Of a stretch of 64,000 bases of DNA, positions 57,052 through 64,000 are shown in pieces. The notes beneath the pieces are model-generated. The model made no database searches. It saw nothing but the letters and a program-made list of their open reading frames with translations, and was not told the origin of the DNA. Position 1 is the first letter of the stretch. The number at the start of each line of letters is the position of its first letter. The DNA is from Pholiota molesta (taxonomy: Eukaryota > Basidiomycota > Agaricomycetes > Agaricales > Strophariaceae). A program made the position numbers and the translations under genes. The stretch spans positions 1 to 64,000 of the forward strand of contig JACGCK010000232.1 in NCBI GenBank assembly GCA_014925825.1, written 5' to 3'.

Positions 57052-58752
57052 TCATTCCCCCCGGGCCCCAATATACGCAGATGCGTCCCATATGACGTTA
57101 GTTACTATCTTCTCGAGCAGCCAAATATCTTCTTCAAAGACTCCAAAACAAGCCAGGAGAGTCAATTTGTCCAACCCCGTGCCATGTTTACAACGATACG
57201 CGAGGGAGCGTCGAAGTATTTCAGTTGATAGTGCTGGGTCTTCAACCAGATGGTCCTCCATAAAAGTTATGTCGTACAGATAGAAAAAGGAGAGACAAGG
57301 GAAAGAGAGTGAACGGCCTGAGTTTCTGCTCGATCCAGCAGTATCCGCAAAGTGAGAGCGGTAGGTCATTGCATCGAGAACACATCTTGCTGCATCGCTA
57401 GCTGCTAAGACCGAATGCACCCTAGGTAGCTTTCCAAACGTCTTTGCTATTGTTTTGAATGTGAGTCCTTCTATATCCTCGGCGAAGAATACCTGCGTGA
57501 TGTCGTTCACAGGTATCCTACTAGCGAAAAGGTCGCTGAGAACCTTTGCAATAATGACGTCTGTTTGTTCGTGGTCAGAATAAAATGCTAAATCCAGATG
57601 AGCGGTGGCATCGACGTGGCGGATCATCTCAAAATGTTTCAATCCCTCCGTAAATAGCTTCAGTCGAATCCCCTGGTGATTATACCGACCAATACTTTGG
57701 CGGAGGATGAGATTTTGGAACATCAGAAGATTTGCGTTTGAAAATGATCGGGCCAACCCCGAGATGATGCCAGAGAAATCTGGCTCGTGATTGCTATTCG
57801 TGTCGTGGCATACAATGCGGACCACAGTGGTTGGTGGAAAAGTGATGGAACGAAAGAGGGTTTCGAGTTCGGGAATCTTTGAATCGTGTATATGTAGGGT
57901 TCGAAGACGGGCGAAATGTACGTCTTCAGACGCCCATGAAGACTGTCGCTCTTTTTCGAGTGGAAGAGATTTGTATAGGTCCAAAGATTCCAATTCGAGC
58001 ATACTTGCGAGAATATCCACAAAGCGAGTTCCAACGGGCATAAAATCTCGCAGAACCTCGTGAAGCGTGAGATGTGTAAGAGAGCGAAGGAGATAGAAAT
58101 CCCAGGTGAACCCGCAGTTGGACAGCTCTAAATGGCGTAGCCGGTTTGTTATGCATAGAATGTCCTTCGTCACGAAGAGTTTTTCCTCCCGGTAGTGACT
58201 TTTAGCCCTCAAGCAAAAGTGTTCCAGTCGCGGAGCAGGCTTTCCGAGTATATTTGTTTGTAAGGCCTGCCATGTCGTTGTGCTGATATCCTGTATTGAT
58301 AGCTCTCTGATACGGTGAACCTGTTGGAGGGCTAGCCATAATCCCGATTTTTCCGAGTCCGAGTGATCATGAGGCTTATCGGATCTGATGACGAGGCCAG
58401 AATCTTTCGATCTTTCGAGCATTTCTTGGACCCATTTCAGATTTCCGATGGGCAGATAAGCCCACAAACTGGGTGAATTGAGAGCGATGTTTCGCCAGTA
58501 GCGACATACATAGGTCAGATTTATCCATTCCAAAGGACTGTGATTTGGACCCGCCGAGTCCACGCAATGGAGTTGCGCAAAAGAAAAAATCTCGCACAAG
58601 GTTTCGGGAGGGAGACTGGATATTGGTACCAGGCTGTTTCGTCGAGACTTCGAAGCCAAAAGAGATGCCTCGTAGCTTTCAATCGATCCATCGATCATCT
58701 GGAATGTTTCTTCCAATGACGTGTTCGCCTTGAGTGAGTGAAGGCCGTCCAT
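57052..58752 (-). CDS. F-box protein (paralogue G)
   Basis: I place the start at the ATG at 58752 (MDGLHSLKANTSLEETFQMI), not at 58854, because the sequence between them contains a likely leader intron (GTACGGTTC to TTGCAG) and the other family members start at this M. Protein of about 566 residues. The F-box reads ISSLPPETLCEIFSFAQ and WINLTYVCRYWRNIALNSPS. Leucine-rich segments include LRHLELSNCGFTWDFYLLRS. There is no acidic tail: it ends LLEKIVTNVIWDASAYIGAR. It groups with paralogue E in having a short tail. The expected role is an SCF adaptor. Confidence 0.88.
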   Translation of the reverse strand: MDGLHSLKANTSLEETFQMIDGSIESYEASLLASKSRRNSLVPISSLPPETLCEIFSFAQLHCVDSAGPNHSPLEWINLTYVCRYWRNIALNSPSLWAYLPIGNLKWVQEMLERSKDSGLVIRSDKPHDHSDSEKSGLWLALQQVHRIRELSIQDISTTTWQALQTNILGKPAPRLEHFCLRAKSHYREEKLFVTKDILCITNRLRHLELSNCGFTWDFYLLRSLTHLTLHEVLRDFMPVGTRFVDILASMLELESLDLYKSLPLEKERQSSWASEDVHFARLRTLHIHDSKIPELETLFRSITFPPTTVVRIVCHDTNSNHEPDFSGIISGLARSFSNANLLMFQNLILRQSIGRYNHQGIRLKLFTEGLKHFEMIRHVDATAHLDLAFYSDHEQTDVIIAKVLSDLFASRIPVNDITQVFFAEDIEGLTFKTIAKTFGKLPRVHSVLAASDAARCVLDAMTYRSHFADTAGSSRNSGRSLSFPCLSFFYLYDITFMEDHLVEDPALSTEILRRSLAYRCKHGTGLDKLTLLACFGVFEEDIWLLEKIVTNVIWDASAYIGARGE

Positions 58753-59515
58753 TGGGAAAGATACACCCAACCGTTTCGAATCAAGAGATGTTTGAGCTGC
58801 AAGGCAATTGTAGGTTGATAAGAAATAATTGAAACTTCGAACCGTACCTTGCAAGAGTCAACGAGTCAACGTCACTGTACACGTCAAACCCAGGTCAAAC
58901 CGACTGGAACGTTCTTTGTGACTTATTTGTGACAGTGTGATAGATATTTTACATTTCCAGGTGAAGGGTAAATACAGGGTAAATAATTCGTGATAAGTAA
59001 GTATTTGTAACGCAATGATCAGGATTTTCAGAAGCGCTTACTATAAGTATCATAATGGACGTCTGTCCGAGGAAGAGGAGAGCTCAGAGTCGTCAATTTT
59101 GTGACTTACGGTGAATTGTGACAGAGTTTCGGCAACTGACATGGACTCCGGTGGCATGCTCGCCCGCAGAAAATTAACGGTATCCGGATCACTATCCAGA
59201 GGAATTGCAACAAGGTGCCATTAGAGTGATATTGGTTTGCTTGATAACCATTGCAGATGTAAGTGTAAATATAACTATAGGTATGAATGTACAAATTAAA
59301 GTTTTGATACTATTAAGTACATAGTTCAAGTCATGTCTAAGCCAGTCATTATTATTCGGTACGACAATCCCACCGGTCCGTTGAGAAGGGATCAACCATA
59401 AGTAACACAAGAGAAAGAATAACCAGACTAGGGATGGTCAATCAATGCGGGCTCTACCCCATAATTCAGGGGAAAACTGGGTGCCGTCAAGGTGCCATTT
59501 CTAAATGGATGTAAT
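58753..59515. other. Intergenic region
   Basis: About 760 bases of AT-rich sequence between two minus-strand genes, holding the leader and promoter of paralogue G. Open frames at 59106-59410 resemble nothing. Confidence 0.5.
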
Positions 59516-61041
59516 TCAACGGACGACCAAGGCGTCAATCCAAATGTCCAAGCCCTCGTCTCGGTAGCGCCTCAACAACTCCTCCATCGAGGGCAACAAG
59601 GGGTTTATTGAATAGAGATGGAATGAGTTCAGGGTATTTGTCGGAGGTCGTCCGGGTGCCTTGCGCGTCCTTAATCGCGATTCAAAAAACGCTGTTAGAC
59701 AAGGATATGTATACCACTTTCCGTAGCAGTGCAATGTCAGCGATTGAAGGAGAGGAAGCATGGGCTGTGTCTGCCGCGATGATGTCCTGCCGTCTGCAGA
59801 AGTCGAGAAACGGGACCGCGGGGTACATTCCCTGAAGAACGTGTCCGTGATAGGATCTTCATCGAGCGCGCTAAAGGAGAAGCGTAGGTCCAGCTGACGC
59901 AGACCTGGAAGCTCTGTCATGCATTGCATAAGTTGTTGTTCGGAGAGGGGAATATATCTAATGCTGAGTGATTCCAACGTCGACGCCACACGCCGAAGAA
60001 ATGTAATGAAATTGGAATGGGTTGGAGACCATGCCGGGGCTTGCTTTGCTAACCATTTTAAACGGAGATTGGTAAGCTTGGGCAGTGAAAGGAAAGAGAG
60101 AAATTGGGTGAGGTGAGACTCTGGGTGATGGGTTTCCGGCGGCGCGTCAATACCGCCTCCATGGAGAACGAGATCCAGCGTCTCCAAGGTTGGTAATGAG
60201 ATGGAATCTACGGTTGTATGTTCGTCGGCCATGATGCAATTCACGTTGACTGTAAAGTGTCGCAAATTTTCTGTCTGTGAAAGAATCTCCAGACATTTGT
60301 CTAACGTTAGCAAATTATTGTGCTCTAGTTGAAGGTCCAATATGGTAAGCTGATGCCACGGAATATTCAGAGCTGAGATATCGAGCGCCGAATCAGAGCT
60401 CCAGGTCCCATTGAGCCTGATCGCCAGCGATTGCAGCTGCGGCAGGTCGATGGGAAGTGACTTTTGTAGATCCTTGACGTCCGATGCGGGCAGGATCAAT
60501 TGGACGTCTCTCCACCGACGCGCTTGGGGTATAAGCGCGGCCACGAGCTGGGACGAGCGTTGATTGGGAACGCGTCCAACTGGGATGTGGACCAGTCGGA
60601 TACTGAGCGGGTAGCTTTTAGAGCGTTTCAGCCAGCGGTCCATGGTGTCCATGACATGTTTGTCATATGCCGAGGTCGAATCTTTGCCTGATCCAGTGAT
60701 TTCGATTTCGAAAGCTGACCAAAGCTTTGGCGTATGGAGGACAAGATGTTTCCAAGATTTACAGACTCGTGAAAGAAGGAGAGGTGCCTCGTCGATGTCA
60801 AATCGAGGCAAGTCGGGTAGACAACAGCTGAATATTTCTATTACAAGTTCGACAGGCAATGACTCGAATGGTGGTGCTGCGTGAGGACGACGACCGAGGT
60901 CAGATCCCTATATACCAAGGACATTGAGAAACATCGCATTTTGGTGGAAGCTGGCCAATTAAGACTCACTTTAGCAGCTTTGAGGCTCTGTAAAGACCCA
61001 TTAAAAAGTTGAGATCGTTTATATTTTAGGTATTCAGGCAT
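59516..61041 (-). CDS. F-box protein of a different clade (two exons)
   Basis: The main exon (60907-59516) reads GSDLGRRPHAAPPFESLPVE then LVIEIFSCCLPDLP, an F-box start. A short first exon 61041-60970 (MPEYLKYKRSQLFNG) joins over GTGAGTC to TATATAG in phase 0. That makes about 490 residues, so the LPVE residue is not the true start. The F-box reads LPVELVIEIFSCCLPDLPRF and LSRVCKSWKHLVLHTPKLW. Leucine-rich segments include LTILDLQLEHNNLLTLDKCL. Unlike the seven other F-box genes it has a coding intron near its start and lacks the RLPPE motif and the coiled N-terminus. It therefore belongs to another F-box clade. Confidence 0.8.
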
Positions 61042-62617
61042 CCTATACATAGAGAGAGTGAGTAGGTCGAAGACGATGAAGACGACGGAGGACTCACTGA
61101 TAGTAACACAAGATGTAGTGGACAGGACAAGATGTGGAGTTGGAGGAGAGTGGTGCATTTAAAGGAAAGACGTGTCTCTGCTCCAATGTGGTTGAATCTA
61201 AGATTAGGTCGCAGCGTCGCCTTTTGTATCTCACGGCAGCCATTTCGGGAACCGTTCGTAAGACAAGGTTATCTCGGAGAGTATACACATCAATCTCGTG
61301 TATGATCTCGATGTGAACGTTTGGACCTTTGATAGAATGGGGTTAGAATGGCTATAATGGAACTGATAGCATTGCTCACCTTAGGCTCAAATTCCCAAGT
61401 GCCTACAAAAAGTTACTGTAATAGCCTGTATTGGGTGAACAACCCAAATCGAGCTTGCGTTTCTCCGCGTCGTCTGCGGCTCGAGCACACTGCTCTATAA
61501 CAGGTTGTGCCGTCCACAATTGAGCAACTTCTCCGTTGTGGCAGCCCGCATCCGAGACACGACAGTCCGAAAACGATGATTAGGGTTAAAGTCAGACTCA
61601 CCCATCCCATAATTGGACGACCATGCATGACTGCGGCTTTACGATGCACGATGATGTGACGCTATCTTCAGGCTGCCAACGGCAAATGGATGCCAAAATT
61701 CCTGCCCACCATATTAAAACGACCAACCCAAATCAACACATGCAGGATACTAGTACTAGCTGGTACTAGTTCTTGTTTATCGAGTTTCATGGTTCAACTT
61801 GAAGTTGCTTCGTAGCAAACCAACAATCCTTGATTGACTAACCAACCGACGCTTTATCTTCGACCCACTCAAAGACACACAGGTTACCGTTGCGAAATGA
61901 AGTGTTTATGGATTCCGATTCCCGAACGTTACTGGAAACCCCTGGGAGCAACCTAGGAATAGCTGTGTTATAAACCTATTGTCCGCTGGTAAACGGAGTT
62001 CGTTGTCGAGAGTAGGGACCCCTCGAAGCTGTAATATGCATTAAGCACTGGTTGCGAAGAATGGAACGCTTGCATGCCGACCCCTATTCAGCATAAAGGT
62101 TGGTATTGTAAGCCTCACAATCGCGAAACGAATTTTATTGTAAGCGCACTTGAAACCTTGTTGGACTTGAAGTTTGAAGACATTAGCTTCCCCACAATGC
62201 CTTGGAAACGACGACATGTCTCGACGCCACTTTGGGGAGGCCGGTGAATGACCGTTTCGACTTTTTTCGCGCCAAGGTGTCGACCCAAATCATGCAAGAA
62301 CGTCGAAGTCGTTGTCAGTGCGAATGGTCGCCGCGATGTACGGAAGTGTCAAGGGTTTGGACGTGATAGTACAGAGAAAAGGTTGCTATCATCAATGGCG
62401 GTGCAAAAACGCAGTCATCGGCCCGAATCAAGTGAAAGTTTCCCTTCGTTACCCGTAAACTCATGATCAGGATGAAAAAAACTAGTCGTTGTACCCATTA
62501 CAAACACGGTCGTGAGGATCACTCAATTGTACTCAACGATAGGTAAAAGAAATACGGCATCGGACAGCATGAACAATGAAAGAAACGAGATGAATGACTA
62601 GTACGTATGACTCAACC
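61042..62617. other. Intergenic region
   Basis: About 1.6 kb. The open frame at 61413-61649 (minus) and others at 62115-62466 have no recognisable product. A short palindromic motif cluster (ACTAGTACTAGCTGGTACTAG) is at about 61750-61770. The rest looks non-coding. Confidence 0.5.
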
Positions 62618-64000
62618 TCAGAAGAACTTGCCAAAATCGTACGCCTCTGCACCACCAGCCTCCTTCTTTCCCTCAGCCCGCTTCGCCTTCGTAGCCGACG
62701 GTGTATTCGCTACTTTAGCACTGGTTTCCGCAGAAGGCACCTTCTTCGCACCAGGGGCGGCGCCTATTGCAGAAGAAGATTTTGGTTTTGGTGGCATGGA
62801 CTTGGCCTTCGACGCAGTCTTGATGGGCGCAACCACGGGCTTCTCATGCGCTTTAGCATCCACATCGACCTTTTTGGCTTTGGCTGATGAAGCTTGCACA
62901 GGTTTGAGAGGCTTCGATTTCTGCTGCTGCTGCGCGCCTTTGATGGAAGCAAGCTGCTTTGCATTGGTACGTGATGGCTTAGCGAGAGCAGCTGCGAATG
63001 CGACCTTTTTGGCAGGCCGCGCGGGCGGAGCAGCTTCCACCTCTAACGCGCGCTTGCGTTTTTGCTTGTTGGAGAGCGGTGCCGGAGCCGGAGCGTCGTC
63101 TTCGTCTTCGGCGTCATCTTCCTGTTCCTCCTCTTCTGATCCTTCGCTCCCCTCCTCTTCTCCTTCTTCCGCGTCCTCCTCCTCCTCCTCATCGACATCC
63201 ATACCCGCATCATCATCACCCGCGGACTGCTCAGTATCGTCATCGCTCGCCTCAGCCTCAGAATCCTGAAGGCCAGCCCAATCCTGCTCGAGCGCCGCGC
63301 GCCGCGCGTCCGCGGCGTTCGCCGGCGCGAGCTTGACGAGTCCGCCGTCCCTCCGTCTGTCTTTCCGCGTCGGGAGCCCGGCCAGGACAGCCTCATCGTG
63401 TGCGTAGAGCTGTGCGAGAAGCGTGTCCGATCCCGCGTGCGACGCCTCGGCGGGGGTGGATTTAGAGGACGCGGATGATGGGGGAAGCGTGTAGTGGGAG
63501 AGTTTGCCCACGCTCCAATCACGGAGAACAATGCGCGCTGCGCCTGTCAAATCCAACTCTCCTTTCTGTTGGGTGAGAATAGGAGAAAGATATCAGTTAG
63601 AAAGTTGACTCGGGAAACCAGATGAAGGGAAGAGGGAGAGCGCGGAGTCATGACGCTGCGCGATCGATGACGACACGTGGGAGATGAAGAGAATCGCAAA
63701 TAGAAAAAAAAATGGGGGTGTTGTGTCATAACCATAAAAATAGTGTAAAACGCACTCTTTTCACGAGTTGGTTCGCGCGGGCCACACCTGACAGGAAGGA
63801 CGTCAAATCGCCCTTGACGAACGCGGGAAGGCTGTATAACAGCATGAGGTCTTCAACGTTCGCACGAGAGATGATCTCCAACACTGAGAATGGAAAAGAT
63901 AAACCAAGAATGAGCAGAGATCATTATTTGGAATGCGAACAGCACACGTACCTGGGGGTTTGGGATCCTTCAAGCGGTCTATTCTGCCCTTGCTGCGAAG
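62618..64000 (-). CDS. NUG1: Ribosome-biogenesis GTPase NUG1/GNL3-like, C-terminal part
   Basis: The gene enters the window from the right, so the GTPase motifs are outside. Visible in order: GRIDRLKDPKPP, then an intron, LEIISRANVEDLMLLYSLPA, FVKGDLTSFLSGVARANQLV (ending KR), another intron, and ELDLTGAARIVLRDWSVGKL with SHYTLPP. AARIVLRDW near the C-terminus is characteristic of the Nug1/GNL3-type circularly permuted GTPases of 60S assembly. The final half is low-complexity: a long acidic run (SEASDDDTEQ... GSEGSEEEEQEDDAEDE) and basic Lys/Ala-rich sequence ending AYDFGKFF at 62618-62620. It acts in the nucleolus and nucleoplasm. Confidence 0.88.

Noticed and set aside
58753..58854. Extended N-terminus of F-box paralogue G starting at 58854
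   Set aside because: That stretch contains a plausible leader intron and the upstream residues are not shared with relatives, which begin at the next M.
61413..61649. Minus-strand 78-codon frame with a hydrophobic stretch
   Set aside because: Too short, no neighbours suggest an exon, and no family recognised.
61745..61775. Palindromic ACTAGTACTAG cluster as a mobile-element end
   Set aside because: Similar short motifs occur elsewhere in the window, and no matching partner end or target-site duplication was found.

Overview
The window is nuclear DNA of a filamentous basidiomycete, most likely an Agaricomycete. Genes are intron-dense, with many 45-100 nt GT-AG introns. There are two actin genes, a CYP63-like cytochrome P450, a MARVEL-domain membrane protein, and an expanded family of large F-box proteins of a kind common in mushroom-forming fungi. 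No rRNA, tRNA, CRISPR or intact transposon was recognised.

Layout. 1-12 kb holds conserved single-copy genes: a partial unidentified membrane protein, an ER DnaJ/TPR co-chaperone (DNAJC3/p58IPK type), the polynucleotide kinase GRC3, a lineage-specific membrane protein, an Arf-like GTPase with a fungal C-terminal domain, and the CCAAT-factor subunit HAP5/NF-YC. 11.8-17 kb holds a hydrolase relic followed by two tandem F-box paralogues. 17.3-26 kb holds WDR89-like and SWD1/RBBP5 (COMPASS) genes reading away from each other, a PCL-type cyclin, and a YEA4-type UDP-sugar transporter. 26.05-28.8 kb is gene-poor. 28.8-35.4 kb holds the P450, calcineurin B and the mitochondrial tRNA-modification GTPase MSS1, the last two divergent. 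35.7-50.7 kb mixes four more F-box genes with a small single-pass membrane protein, the MARVEL protein and the first actin gene. 51.5-56.6 kb holds the second actin gene and NOP9. 57-61 kb holds two more F-box genes. 62.6-64 kb holds the C-terminal part of the ribosome-biogenesis GTPase NUG1.

The most distinctive feature is the F-box family: eight genes in 49 kb on both strands. Seven belong to one clade, with a coiled N-terminus ending in an RLPPE F-box and a long leucine-rich C-terminal half. Five of those seven have, by my reading, an intron in the 5' leader just before the ATG, with no intron inside the coding region. Three (12.3, 14.7 and 48.8 kb) also share a CCAAT-containing promoter block. 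The 12.3 kb and 48.8 kb copies are closely similar and in inverted orientation.

The second distinctive feature is a set of reading-frame breaks. In five otherwise convincing genes the frame breaks at a short base run, and one extra base in the run restores the family sequence (near 7747, 10158, 35428, 35835 and 42892). MSS1 needs a second change. This looks either like systematic one-base losses in the assembly or like several decaying genes. It should be settled before calling anything here a pseudogene.

The conserved genes cover ribosome biogenesis (GRC3, NOP9, NUG1), chromatin and transcription (SWD1, HAP5), calcium signalling (CNB1), cytoskeleton (two actins), ER and Golgi functions (DNAJC3, YEA4) and mitochondrial tRNA modification (MSS1). 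I see no single pathway uniting them.
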